From contig VTPC01003415.1 of the NCBI GenBank assembly GCA_011009095.1, positions 1 to 64,000 of the forward strand: a stretch of 64,000 nucleotides of DNA. The letters are read 5' to 3'. Positions 12,196 through 24,333 of the stretch are shown here, piece by piece. Position 1 is the first letter of the stretch, and every line of letters begins with the position of its first letter. The position numbers and the translations under genes were made by a program. Below the pieces are notes generated by a model. The model was not told the DNA's origin and ran no database searches. It saw only the letters and a program-made list of their open reading frames with translations. The stretch comes from Ignelater luminosus (Eukaryota > Arthropoda > Insecta > Coleoptera > Elateridae).

Positions 12196-12801
12196 TTTTT
12201 TCTGATAGATGTCATATTTGATATTGACATCATTTGACAGAATCTTTTATGTTATTTTCAACAGCATGTTTCATGGCTAACTTGATTTACAAGGAAAATA
12301 TAAAATAAAATTAGTAAACGGTTGAAGTAAATCAAGTAGGCCATGTTTATTTTTTTATTCATGAGCAAGGAACGGTTTAACCGGAAATGCAAAAACAATT
12401 TGAAAGTGCCACCAAATAGCACACATGCTCATAAACAAACTATTTAACCGTTTTTTTGTCAATCGCAAGATAAGAAAGTTATTGAGTGTTCCCTTTTTTT
12501 TTTGAATGACACTGTATATCAAAAAGTGCATAAGACTTGATGGGGGTTCAGTGAAAAAAGATAAAATTTAGGTTTTTTTAGATTATTTTTGTTACAATAA
12601 TATAGTAAATATAATAAATAAATATAATGATAATTAGTACAACGTTACATGGATTTCATACTTAATTTATGAAAAATTAAAAACGCGTTTTAATTCTTGC
12701 AAGAACAGGATCTTCCACCTTAGCAGCTCACACAAGTCTTTGATATTCATGATCTACAAATCTGTTAGGAATGAAGTGTCCAGTTTCCATTACTTGTTGA
12801 T

Positions 12802-13516
12802 CTAGTCTTCTAAATACATTGGGAAGAGGATGTCTCCTTTGTGGAAATCTTTCCACGAAACGATAGCTGGTATTTTAAATTCTTTACAACACATATTACA
12901 TTTAAATTTAAATGTCATTTGAAGACCATTTTTTTCTTCAGGTATTATTTCAATGTTTTCTAAACTACAGCTGTACTTTTGACCTTGAGCAAACATCAGC
13001 TTCATGAAATTAAAAAAATACTGAAAATTCACAATGCGGCGGCGACCTTCTATCGCCACACTTTTCTGTGTGTTTTTAGCATTACTCTCGTTATTTAATG
13101 CTGGGTTTGATGTAAAGACGTCCTCAAATTCAATTTGGTTATTAAACCAAACTGGCTCGGGGGCAGTCTGCATGTCATCTACATTGGTAGAAGATTTTTG
13201 CTGTATTGTAGGTGGAACTGTTTCCTTCTGTATCCTACAAAAAAAAATGACAAAGATCCAAATAATTTTCGAAATTTTAATTTGTTTAGTTTGTTTACAA
13301 ATCTTATATTCACTTTACATTCAAATATTGTACAAAAAATATTACCATGTCAAACGGCTCTTAGTCTTAGTTTTATATTATCCCATTTTTTGTTACTTAC
13401 CTGATTAATTGTGAGTCAGAGTTCTTGAATACAAAAGGTAAATCTGCCTTTCTGCATATGTTATATTCTGCAAGATTATTGGAAGACCTTCTTTTAAGGA
13501 GATCCACGCGAAGTAG
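12802..13516 (-). pseudogene. Mutator-like transposase-domain protein, N-terminal two-exon fragment
   Basis: Two minus-strand exons splice in frame: 13516-13401 (open; LAEYNICRKADLPFVF, donor CAG/GTAAGT) and 13234-12802 (acceptor TTTTGTAG). The second encodes EGRRRIVNFQYFFNFMKLMF, CSLENIEIIPEEKNGLQM and FKFKCNMCCKEF. This is the N-terminal cysteine-containing block typical of insect Mutator-like-domain proteins that flank transposons. The frame closes at 12802, but sense-like coding continues on the minus strand near 12770-12690 in another frame (FIPNRFVDHEYQ, AAKVEDPVLARI). No start codon was identified. It is probably a transposon-derived relic of the same broad family as the first half of 4728-5452. 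Confidence 0.5.
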
Positions 13517-14137
13517 TCAGGTTTTTAAAACTTCTTAAAAATTTGTCAACTTAATCTAGATAGTCTAATAATTAATAAAAAAATTTAAAAACAGTAGGTT
13601 TCCGGGATATTTTATAAAATAATTAGTTTTGAAAATGGTAATTTTTACATGTAGGTAAATGGAGATTCCACCAACCGTGTATTTGATTAAGAATTTAATG
13701 CAATTAACGATTTTAAAAAAATTTTATCTTTATTGAATTTGATTGAAAAAATAATAGGCTTTCGGTTAAAACAATAAAAAAAGGAGGTTTCCGGACATAT
13801 TACGGAGATATTTGATATTTTTTATGAAAAATCATAAGGAACTTCCGGTTTTTGAAGTCTTGTGTTTGACTTGGCAACACCGCTTGCGCAGTAAGCCGGC
13901 GCATAAGTAACCGCGGTTTTTTAAACACTATATTATCTGTCATTTTAGTTAGACAGTAAACAACATTTTTTTCAATTAAAACAAATTAAAAATACAAAGA
14001 TACTCACAATTAAAAACTGGCAATTATTTAATCGATAAGTAAGGAATATAATTTAATTAACAAGATTATGGAAATAAAATAATAAATTTATTTATAAAAA
14101 ATATACATTTGTGCACAACTTAAAAATTAAGTAATAA

Positions 14138-14945
14138 TTAATAATACAAATTTTCACGGATATAATTAAAAATTAGAACAAAATTTTTATTTTTTTTTTC
14201 GTGCTCACCAAGTCTATCAACAATTGCCTTGATTGTTTTTTCATTTTTTGTAACACGNNNNNNNNNNNNNNNNNNNNNNNNNNNNNNNNNNNNNNNNNNN
14301 NNNNNNNNNNNNNNNNNNNNNNNNNNNNNNNNNNNNNNNNNNNNNNNNNNNNNNNNNAGAGCAATTTTAGATGCAATAACCGACGTTACAGCTCCTTTAA
14401 AGTACTTCTTCAACGCTCTATCCGCCAAAATGAAAGGCGTGCTTTTCGCCATAGATATAATTTTATCGTTAGGAACATTAATTTTATCAATTAATGTTGA
14501 TAAAATTTTAATATCTTGCGCTGCATTATGAAGTCCTTCGGTAAATTCAGGTCCTAAAAAATCTCGAGCTAAATCTTCTACTTTGAATGATTGTTTTTTC
14601 TTCTTGTCGTTTTGTTAAGAAGTTTTTAAAAATTGTCAAAGTATCAGCAAAACCAACAACCGTTTTTTTAAATTGTTCCATCATTTTGTATTGAAATAAA
14701 TATCTCAATATTATTGGAAAGTCAAACCTAGAAAACACGTAATTATTGAATTATAAATTACAAAAAAAAAGATTACTAAAATTTATAACGATATTTGAAG
14801 ACAAATTATAACAACAATATTTACCTGAAGCCGTTATGTTACCTATCAAAATAATAGGACTATTAAACAATTTTAAATATATTAAAAAGTTTTCAAAAAC
14901 AGTTTTAATAGGAGTAGTCGATAACTTCTCGTTGCCAGAAAACAT
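14138..14945 (-). pseudogene. DnaQ-like (DEDDh) 3'-5' exonuclease domain relic of transposon type
   Basis: Minus-strand pieces match in order the exonuclease domain found at the C-terminus of many insect and vertebrate transposon-derived proteins (PML-I-like fold). They are 14945-14827 with FENFLIYLKLFNSPIILIG, 14729-14585 with RFDFPIILRYLFQY and TVVGFADTLTIF, and 14575-14358 with VEDLARDFLGPEF and LHNAAQDIKIL. After the assembly gap comes the RVTKNEKTIKAIVDRL tail, ending at 14138. FDFP, the D of GFADTL and the HNAxxD motif correspond to family active-site motifs. The usual HN before FDFP is altered (GNITASG). A frame change near 14585 and inconsistent phase at the 14827/14729 junction argue that it is decayed. 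A sequencing error in the homopolymer at 14585 is the alternative. Confidence 0.6.
14258..14357. other. Assembly gap (100 N)
   Basis: Exactly 100 Ns, the convention for a gap of unknown size. It interrupts the exonuclease relic. Homologues normally have somewhat more than 33 residues between the flanking blocks, so the true missing length is probably not 100 bp. Confidence 0.98.
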
Positions 14946-14949
14946 TTCA

Positions 14950-15559
14950 CCTCTCTCGCGGTGTTGTCAAGCATATACCGGTAATTCAGAGTGCTATATT
15001 TTTTATTAGTCAATTAAATGTTAATAATTATTTAATGAGTGAAATTTTCGGAAATTTTGATAAAAATTTTCTCAATTAATTTGAAAATTAATTTTCAAAT
15101 GCATAATAGAAGAATCCCTAAGTATTATTTTCTAATAGACATTCTTTATACTAGGGGGGTACTTGGATCTCCTTAATGCTTAAATGCAGTTTTCCCTTTT
15201 TATTTCTACCAGTTGTTCTGCCATTCTTATACTAAAATACATATATTTTCATTATTTCAGAAATAGAAAAATAATTTAAATGAACCATGCATTTCCATAT
15301 ACTCGGAACTGATCTGTTAGCTTACTGTAATGTATTTGCAGCCATCTATATTTTTAATATTAATGGGTCGCTGGGGATGCTTAACAGATAGAGAGATAGA
15401 TACAGAATGCAATATGTTGCAATACGTCGAGTGTTAAGTTGTATTAATAAACTTATTTTCTATTATATTATTTGTACCTTATATTCAAACACAATTTATT
15501 AATTAAGAAAATAAATTTACTTCTAAATTGTTTTAGATTTTCAAATTTTGAGCACCAAT
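14950..15559. other. Intergenic AT-rich sequence
   Basis: No gene or clear repeat boundary was recognised between the exonuclease relic and the second copy of the duplicated module. Confidence 0.35.
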
Positions 15560-16030
15560 AATAATAATAACAGTAAGTAAACCCTAATTTCCACCTTTTA
15601 TTTATTTTGTTGATATTCACTTCACTGTACTCCTTCTTTCTCCAATACAGAATCCTCCAGTCCATAAAAACAATGCATGCATCTCCACCTGGCATGTGAA
15701 GACTCACTTGTGCACCCCTAGATCTGGTTACAGCAAAGAATTGTTTTTAGGACATACACGGGAAAGTTCTATTTTTCTCCCAGGCAACAAAATATATTAG
15801 AAGGTACATAAGTAAATACTAATAATGCACTTTTTCTTTTAAAAATTTAACTTCTGCTTTAATTTATTTACAGGGCCAAATAATGTTGAAGAATTTTGTA
15901 CAAAAATGGAAGTCCAAAACTTGTTATAACTTTAAGTAATGTATATTGTTATTCGCTATCAATGTTAATGAAGTTAAATTTAATAAAGTTCCTCTAACTT
16001 TATATTGTAAGTTCTTTTTTTTGAAATTAT
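15560..16030 (+). repeat. Copy 2 of the duplicated, spliced-looking module
   Basis: Divergent direct copy of 10240-10900. Corresponding landmarks are CCACCTGGCATGTGAAGACT near 15686, ATATTAGAAGGTACATAAGT at about 15791, and a pyrimidine tract ending ATTTACAG at about 15873, followed by GGCCAAAT. Both copies end in AT-rich sequence with AATAAA-like hexamers (for example AATAAAG near 15982). Similarity is moderate by eye. Confidence 0.3.
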
Positions 16031-17237
16031 TAAAACATTCACGTTAATTTTTTGACTAGATGAATTTCCTGTTCTTATTTTTCATTTGTACTTATCAATC
16101 TGTTTTTCTTCATGACTTCATAGTTGATTTTAACCTTTTCTTTTATATTGAAACAACTATAAGACTTGATTTGGCACGCATCATTTATTATCTTTATTCC
16201 ATTACATGTTCATAAAATCTTGTAAAATTTTAAATTACTATATCATTGTACACATCTGTAGAAGTCGCATAAAATAAGTTTTATTTAACAAATGTTATAT
16301 GTTTATAACATTAAAATATTCTATTCTAATTTTTTTTATATTTTATCTTTTTTTACAATTTTCAACTAAGCTAAAAAGAATTCGGTTACTAAAATTGATT
16401 TGTCTGTCTGTATGTGGCCACTCTACCCTACATATGGTATATGATTTAGACACAGAATTTTACGAATATGAAAATTGCATTTCGATATCTCACACCATTC
16501 TCAAGAAAATCGACTTTGAAAGATGACACAATAGTAAATTAAAGATGGTGCGATAACAAAGTGAGAAATGAGTCATTTAGTTTGGTTATAATAATGCTTG
16601 CATTTTTAGCTTGTTTGTTATTATTTATTGAACAAGACATTCTGTTATTAACAAAAAATTACTTAGTTACTGCTTTTTTTCTCAGCAAACTTCTTTTTTG
16701 CAAACTAGACTTTTATCTAGCAACATAACTTTAGATTGAACTAAAATAATTAACTTTTGTAATGAACAACATTCTAAAATTTAATAAAATTCTAAATATC
16801 TTTAAATATTTAGACTCAAACCTTTGAATAATTGGAATATTGTATGTTATAACATGCAATCATTAAAATTTGTTCCCAGAGGCTGTGAAATGTTTCCGTA
16901 GGCCGTAGCTTAGACACAACGCATGCCAACACATAACCTATAAACTGATGATTTTGTCTTGTTTCTAATGCAAACTGTCAATTTGACAGATAATTTTTCA
17001 AAATAAGCTAAGATATGATTCTTTCTTTCATAACCTCCTGGGAATTAAAATTTTAATGATCGCATATTACTCATCGAAAGTATTTATTTAAATCAGCATT
17101 ATGGTGGCTTTCTTTATTTAAATTTTTAGTTTTAAGGTTATAACCCAAATTTGCTGTATCTTTCTCATACACTGTAAAAATGTGATAGAATCAAAGCTTT
17201 GAATTCTATAACAAAAAACCAGGTTATAGAATCTACG
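16031..17237. other. Intergenic AT-rich sequence
   Basis: No supported coding region. Short open frames here lack domain features and have no splice context. Confidence 0.35.
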
Positions 17238-17864
17238 CTCTGTCCACTGAATAATTAATCTTTTTCAAATGTTAGTTACTTAACCCAACAGCAAAAAATA
17301 CACCAAAATTAGGCAAGAAAAATATAGCTTGTAAGATTTTTTATATTGGTAGTTCCAATACATGTGCACGCCTTTTCATGGTATTGGTCAATTCAGCGAA
17401 GTAAACTTCAATCAGGTTTTCGGTGGTTTCCACTAGATGTCAGAGCAAAACTATAATTTAAAAAATTCTAATTAAATTTTACCTTTTCCATTTTTTTTAA
17501 TTGTTGATCTCTCGTTGCCAATGTAGTGTCATCAGAAACTACTACATACGTTTAATACATTTAATTGCCATTATTTACAAATCAATTAATTATAAAATTA
17601 TATACAATTCTATTTACAAGCTTAATTCTTCGGGGAGCATTTTCGCGCACAGCAAATGTTTTTATTTTCTATTTATTATTGCACTTACAGAATGTCTTGA
17701 GTACACTTTTCGTTTTCTAATTTCAATAATATTTTACAACACAACTATAACCTTTCAACACTTCTTTTTTTTGAAATTTTGACACGATACTAGGATACTA
17801 CTTTTTACATTACGTTTTTACGTTACTGGTAACGTTTATGTCATTAATTATTCAGTGGACAGAC
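17238..17864. mobile_element. Nonautonomous element with 22-bp terminal inverted repeats
   Basis: CTCTGTCCACTGAATAATTA at 17238 is mirrored at 17864-17843 on the other strand (GTCTGTCCACTGAATAATTA), one mismatch in 22 bp. The 627-bp interior has no transposase. The superfamily was not determined, because no unambiguous target duplication is visible. Confidence 0.55.
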
Positions 17865-18352
17865 TATAGCAATTATTTGAACAAGGCATTTCTATGGTAA
17901 ACAAAACATTAAAAACAAATGGCAAGAGTAAAAAATGACATGGTATGGCCCTTTTTTGCTTTTTCCTATTCTGTATTTATTTATAGAGAATCTGGCAACC
18001 TTAGCTTAAATCCTGCTTTGAATACTTGATTATGCTTGCCACGCCGAGCAGATAAGAATAATCATGTGCAGTTCTTGGGATATTCTCAAAAAAGGCAAGT
18101 TGGCAAGTTGTCTAGTGCCCTGTTTACACCGTTTGTCTTGTAAACAACTTGAAAGAACTTTCCCTTTTTTGGGAATATTGTAAGAATTACATGCGATCAC
18201 TCTAGAATGGGGTCGTTTCCTAAAATATTATTTTTGCTTATTTGGGTTGCTTTCGTTTTAAATTAACGCTGGTTTTTTTCAGATTTTTTCTGCTTCGATT
18301 TTCACTTTTTTTTTCAATTTAAAGTTTAAAAAAACTTTTCCCGCCACTCCAG

Positions 18353-18360
18353 TGACGTCA
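18353..18360. promoter_or_regulatory. Perfect CRE palindrome (TGACGTCA)
   Basis: TGACGTCA is the consensus site for CREB/ATF-type bZIP factors. It lies in a locally less AT-rich stretch (CCCGCCACTCCAG upstream), which could be a promoter. No transcript was identified on either side, so chance occurrence cannot be excluded. Confidence 0.25.
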
Positions 18361-20487
18361 CAAGTCTTTGACGATATGACAACGCTGAAAACTGGAGTGC
18401 TGTCGGTATTATAGGAAGCGCTTAGAAGTTTTAATTTTATTGTTGAGGTTATGCGGTGTTATGTTATTATATATATTATATTTACAACGTTTTATACAAA
18501 TACGCTAACCACTAAATCACAAAACAATAGTCAATAACAGACGTAGAAAATACAGATAATTATATTATCTTTGGTTGAAATCAACAAAGCGGAGAAACCC
18601 GACAACTAACAAATGACAGCAAAAACACAACAACGCGATTGCGACGTTGTCAGCTCTACTATTTGTACAGACCATCTACTGACGAACTGTGACATCACTA
18701 GTAAAGAAAAAAAAAAAAATATTCGATACTATTAAACATGCAGCGTTTAGCGGTAAAGCAGAACACGCTTTATCACAAGGAGATCGTAACGAAACAATTG
18801 CCAAAAAAATATTCATTGCATCGGCAAGTAATCGGAACACAGTTAGTTTCTGCGCAACCACCCATGAGATTTTAACAGTTATTACTACTGAAGATAAAAT
18901 ACACACATGTACTTAAAAGTTTATTGATAGATACACAATACAATAATGATAATCTTTTCACATTGTATGGAAATATTAACACTCAAATACATAATTTTCA
19001 CAAAATGACTGACAATTAAAGTTACAACTATTATACTAAATTATAGGGCAGCCACTTTTTAAGTTAAAAAAACATCTCAATAAAAAATCCTTGCAAAGAG
19101 GGGTTTTTTAAAAGCAACACCTACTTTTCAAAGGGAAAAACATTTCAAATGGCTGCCCCTTTTTTATCTAATAAATACCAATTCGAATAGTTTCAGGTTA
19201 CTGCTAAAATATGACTTTATAAGTCTAGAAACTTGGTTTCGCTATGTATAATATAAAATCTCAATTACACTAGCTTAACCATAAACAGTGGTGATATCAA
19301 ATAACAATTGCTGTCAATATTATTGCATTAGTAACAATTTTGGCATTATCAACAATTAATGCATTTATACTGATTTATATTTTCAGCATTCCTCTTTGAA
19401 CTCCTTGAGAAGCCCTTATAATAATTTAATAATCACACTCTTTTCTAATGATTTTCCCTTTTTTAATTCCTCGTTGATTAATGTTAGTATTGCTAAAAGT
19501 TAAATCTGATTCACACAAAATTGCTATTGCACACAATAATATTATAAACTTTCAGAAAAGAGCTACAAGAAGAGCTTTTGAAAGAGATCTGAAGAATGTA
19601 ATTGGCTTTATGATTACATCATAAAATTACCTTAATTTAGCCAAAATGTTCTTTATATTATATATATGTATATATTATATATAAATCACGATATTCGTTT
19701 TAGTTCTGGCTAGCTAGTTTTCACTTGTTTTTATTAAGTAAGTATTTCTAATAGATGTTACGAATAAGTTTTTATTCCATCTTATTTATTTGTATGTGAT
19801 TGGAAGAGTTGTACTTGAATGAATTTGTTATATTATTCCAATAATTATTATTATCATCATTAAATAACCTAACTGCTAGCCATGGCAGTATGCTTTAGAA
19901 AATGTCAAGCTATACTCTTACTGTACACAGATATACATAATAAATATTATACTTTTTCCTTAAATAAGTAACGTAATTATAATACTTTCTATATAATTTG
20001 TGAAAATATAAAAGAATGTATACGTCTTATAAAAACATCTGAGATCGGCATACAAACTATATTTGTTGTGAGTACAATCATTATATTTAAATAGTAGAAA
20101 ACCACTTTACAACTTCTGTGTCTTTTATCAGAATTTTTAAAAATAATTAAAAATGGCACGGTCGAGAGTTCTTCTTTGTCTGACACCATTTCTTTTAACA
20201 AACGCGCATTCTATATCTATACATAAGCTTAAAGACACAGAAGTTCTCAAACTACTCATATCAGTGATAAAAAAATCATCAGCTCTTTAATCTTCAAGGC
20301 TAGAAAAAGTACGGAAATGAAGGATTTATGCAAACTGATTCTGTTATCATTACGATTGTAAATGTATACACCTTTAATGCAAGGTTTGATCAAAAACAAA
20401 TGTGCTGGTGCATTTATGGCACAACACTGTTAAATGTAATAGCATATCGATGCTAACTGTACGAGGTGTTATTACGGTATAACTGGC

Positions 20488-20539
20488 CATTTTAGCTTCT
20501 TTCAGTTTGTGCCGTAGGATACTCAAAGAAGCTAAAATG
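20488..20539. repeat. Perfect 15-bp hairpin with 22-nt loop
   Basis: CATTTTAGCTTCTTT at 20488-20502 is the exact reverse complement of AAAGAAGCTAAAATG at 20525-20539. Pairing does not continue outward, so the stem is short for a microRNA precursor. A MITE remnant or regulatory hairpin is possible. Confidence 0.5.
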
Positions 20540-21944
20540 TTTCTGTACAAAGTTTAGTTAGTTTATCTAAGACCAGGAGATGATCTCCAAAGAATTTTTA
20601 CAGCTGCACTATTACATACAAATAGATAAAAAATGATTGCTAGATTTTTGTTTCCGAACAGTACTGACATTCAAATCAGAATATCTTGAAAACCTTTGAC
20701 TTTATATTGAACGATCTTCACACCTTGGAATTTGATGTAACTATACTGGCATAATGCGAATGCCATTTACAAAATCTAAATATCTTGTCTAATTTACTAC
20801 TGAAATATGTGGCCTGGTAGTTTAAGTGAAACACCCTGTATATTGCATCCGCAGAAGATTTTCTGATCAAGTGACCTATGAAAACAAAATGATGTCTGTG
20901 ATTAATCCCTTCAGATATTTAGATTGTCATTTTTGTCTTTACTTTTGACAATCTGTCAAACTGCAATTTTTTGGTGAATCGTTACAGATTAACTTCAAAT
21001 CAAGAATTGGTGTGGACGATACAACAAAATCATTTGTTTTAGAAGTTTATCTCTATATTTTGTTAATTTAATTATAATAAATCTAATTTAAATTATGTAT
21101 TTCACAGTAATAATACATATAACCTAGAAAAATTCACAAACAGTATTCACACACTGCATAAGACATACATTTTCTGGACCATAGGTAACTTTGACAAAAC
21201 AATTTTTACTAATCTTACATTACAAGTAAGGGTATATTTTTGATAGAATTTTATCTATGAAAGGGTTTATTATTCTTGGTAACAGACTGACTAATAAGAC
21301 TGATAGTCAGTCAGGATGTCAACATGTTATACTGAAACTTCTAGCAAAAATAACACGCCAGATTATGTTCACTTAAAAGTTTACTTTAAAAATGGTTTAA
21401 AACATTGCTTTTTTGTGCACACCAAATTTATGACATTCTTAATGAAATGGGTTTGAAGAAGCAGCTCAATTTGCCAAAAATCAACTATAATTACAAAAAA
21501 AAACCACATACTTTTCAGAATACACTCATCATCAAATAAAAAAGCGTATAGTAATATTAATTAGTGTAAGTAGGATATATTGTGCATTACTTCCATAGAA
21601 ACTAATTTAATTTGGTACTTGATGAACAATTAAAATGTTTACATGGATGAGAATTATGTCGTGCAACCAAGTAACAAATGAAAAAGTCGAGGCAGGGAGA
21701 TACCCTTAGATCATACATGGGCCCGGAGCCAAATTAATGCAATACTCTCCACCCCCCCCACATTTGATATGAAAATGTTCAAATTGAAAAAGACTTAATT
21801 AGAAAGGAATGCATAAGAAATACAAAATTAAAATTGTTTTCACTACTTTAGTCAAAGTGGGGGACTGTTGTGGCCTAGACACAGACTGTTTGAGCTCAGA
21901 CAAGTAAATATGAGTTTAAATTTTATCAATAACATTTTATCATT

Positions 21945-22035
21945 ACGTAACGCTACTCTTGACCCCCACCCTCCCCTTGGTAATGCTACTCTGGACCCCC
22001 CCTTGGAGCATTATGTAATTTAAGGACAGCCCCTA
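21945..22035. repeat. Partial copy of the MITE family at 34981-35271
   Basis: The end phrase ATGTAATTTAAGGACAGCCC (22013-22032) matches the right end at 34981-35271. ATTACGTAACGC upstream (about 21950) matches its left end, and G/C-rich runs of C lie between. The outer left terminus is not clear, so it may be truncated. Confidence 0.5.
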
Positions 22036-22449
22036 AGGTATAATAAACAAAAGCTTCCTATATTCTATTACATATTTGTTAGTTCAACTACTGATGAAGA
22101 AAACCATTATTTTCGCAACGTCTAGTACAATAATAACAAATTTTTGGGTGACCTATTTCACAATAAGAACAAATCTATAGTAGAACATAGAAACTTTTTT
22201 TATTATGCCTTATAACCGATTATCAACATACATAAATAAACAATAAAAGATAAAGAATTAACAAGAGAATAATTTACCTTTATAGCCAATTCAGTCCACT
22301 GGGCTGGCTCCCGTGTCCATGTATGCCCTAGAGCTTGGCATGTTAGAATAAATCTTTTTTGTCCAACTGTCTTAGAAGGCATTCATTTTGTTATTGTACA
22401 GAGCAATCAAAAAGAAACCTTGGACGTAAATTAAAACTGATGTACATAG

Positions 22450-23630
22450 TCAGGTCATTAAGTTCTGTCCCAGATTTTATTGCTTTTGTATACGATCTAG
22501 GTAACCATTGAAAACAAATAAAGGTATGTCACTTAATGTTCTGTCATTGTAGAATACAAAGGTGTCGACAGTTCTGTGATAGGTTGTTAAATAATAATGA
22601 AGTGGAGTAAAAAAGAAGATCGTGTTGCCGTAATTGCTTTACACAGGTGTGGGCATTTAGCAACAACAATTTTTATATTATTGAAAAATTTTAAAATCAC
22701 ACAGAAATTTGTTTATCGCGCCATCAAGTGATACACTGAAGTCTCCTCTGCTGCTGACAAACCACCAACCTCTGGTCAGCCTCGCACGTCATAAAAGCTG
22801 TTGAAGCTCGTATTCACCGAAATCCTAGACGAAAACAGAAGTTGATGGCTTTGCAGATGAATTTGTCAAGGGAATCCTTGAAGCAAGTTATTATAATGTG
22901 GACCTCAATCTTCATGCTTATTGTAGAAAAAAGGGCCGGCTTCTTACATCACGTTTAAAAAAAATTAGGCAAGAAAGAGCGAAACTGCTTCTACGACGGT
23001 ACGCAGATAACAAGCATCGAGAAATTCTTTTCACAGATGAGAAAATTTTTACTATCGAAGAACATTTTAACAAGCAAAATGATAAGAGTGTATGCTCATA
23101 GCAGTTCTGAAGCTGCCAAAAAGGTTCCTGTGATGGTTTGGTTAGGCGTTTCTTATCTGGGGGCCGCACAAGTTCATTTTTGTCAAAAAGGCATGAAAAC
23201 TGGAGCTAAAGTGTATCAAGAAGAAATTTTAGATGGAACTGTAAAGTCTCTGAGTACCACTATGTTTAAGAATGAGCACTGGTTTTTTCAACAGGGCTCG
23301 GCACCAGTTCACAAAGCAAAATCTTCGCAAGAATGGTTTTGTCGCCAAAATATCGACTTTATTAGACATGAAGATTGGCCATCATCAAGTCCAGACCTCA
23401 ATTCCTTAAGACTATAAGTAAAAGCAGTGGCCAATATTGATATGAATATGGTACGTGCTGCCATAGATGACTGGACTCGAAGATTAAAAGCCTGTATACA
23501 AGCACGTGGAGACCATTTTGAATAAAATATAAATTTATGTGTTCATAGTTCTGTTACAGTTCATATTCTAATAAAATTTTGTTTTTTGATTTCATTTATT
23601 TTATGCAGTGTTGCATAAGTCAAGGCCTGT
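22450..23630 (+). mobile_element. Tc1/mariner-superfamily element, decayed
   Basis: Boundaries are approximate. An imperfect inverted pair can be aligned between CAGGTCATTAAGTTCTG near 22450 and, on the minus strand, CAGGCCTTGACTTATGC from about 23628. It contains the transposase relic 22597-23525. It is related to, but distinct from, the element at 30944-32402, which lies in the opposite orientation. Confidence 0.55.
22597..23525 (+). pseudogene. Tc1/mariner transposase relic
   Basis: The ATG at 22597 opens MKWSKKEDRVAVIALHRCG, an N-terminal HTH start. The frame is then broken by stops near 22730 and 22790 and by frame changes. Recognisable blocks are the HTH linker RIHRNPRRKQKLMA, RRYADNKHREILFTDEKIF with the first catalytic Asp, VPVMVWLGVS, FFQQGSAPVHKA and SSSPDLN. 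In FFQQGSAP the second catalytic Asp expected in FQQDGAP is Gly. After SPDLNSL the frame ends at 23417 and joins LVKAVANIDMN-like C-terminal sequence, so the segment holding the third acid and its surroundings is deleted. The C-terminus is DDWTRRLKACIQARGDHFE, with its stop at 23523. Inactive. Confidence 0.8.
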
Positions 23631-23639
23631 CAAATAAGT

Positions 23640-24333
23640 TCGCTTAGAATTGCCAGTTTGGTTTAAAGTTTTGTGTAATTTAAAAGAAATTGTGTTAAGA
23701 ACAAAAATTTTATTTCCTAAAAGCATATTTTCCATACTGGACAATTTGAAGGTGTTTAAAGTATTCTCAGAAACTAACCACAAAATTTGACAACTAATAT
23801 TGTCATTCTTAACTGTTTGTAGCTATAATATTTCAAGCGCCAACATACATTTTTCATTTCAAAGCCGATCATGATAAGGTTTCTTTTTGATTGCTCTTTA
23901 TTTTATCTAAAAGTTAGCTTTTTTGTTACTAATAAGAAAATAGTAGATGGTATCATTATCACTGCAAGTAAGAAAGATAAGAAGCAGCTGTGCTACACTT
24001 CCAGTGGGTATCTCCTAGCCTTAATGCAATATCACGTAATCCATGTAACTACTTGTATGTTTTTCTTTTTAACGAAGTACTTAGTGTCAAAATATTCTAT
24101 ACCACAAATGCAAATTAATATTAAAGACTGTCCACGAAAAAAAGTGGTCGAGTTAGCTGTGGCAAAGTTCTATTAAAACAAAAGATGAACAACTATCATC
24201 TTTACAGTGCATTGTATATGAAATGTAAATTCTTCAGAAGCTGCTTGTAGAAATAAAATTTATTAAAATGTCGTCAAAACAAGTTGAAACATGAAAAAAG
24301 ATAGGCTACAAGAATAACCAAAATAATAATATA
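23640..24333. other. Intergenic AT-rich sequence
   Basis: No supported feature. A 101-codon open frame at 23871-24176 has no recognisable domain and no splice context. Confidence 0.35.

Larger units (their letters stand above)
17865..21944. other. Intergenic region, no supported gene
   Basis: About 4 kb without a recognisable coding exon. Points of note are a perfect cAMP-response-element palindrome at 18353-18360, a low-complexity (TA) tract near 19660-19685, a 15-bp perfect hairpin at 20488-20539, and a transposon-end-like ACACCCTGTATA near 20831. A frame at 18689-18916 is open on both strands, but neither translation is recognised. Confidence 0.35.

Noticed and set aside
13034-13408. Plus-strand hydrophobic open frames
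   Set aside because: They are the complement of the minus-strand Mutator-like exons, which have recognisable motifs and matching splice sites.
14201-14531. Plus-strand open frames crossing the N gap
   Set aside because: The frame runs through Ns only because Ns contain no stops; the minus strand carries the recognisable exonuclease.
18676-18916. Open frames on both strands (75-76 codons)
   Set aside because: Neither translation is recognised and no exon structure supports either one.
19658-19690. TA-rich tract as replication origin or promoter
   Set aside because: Simple AT repeat in AT-rich DNA with no associated signal.
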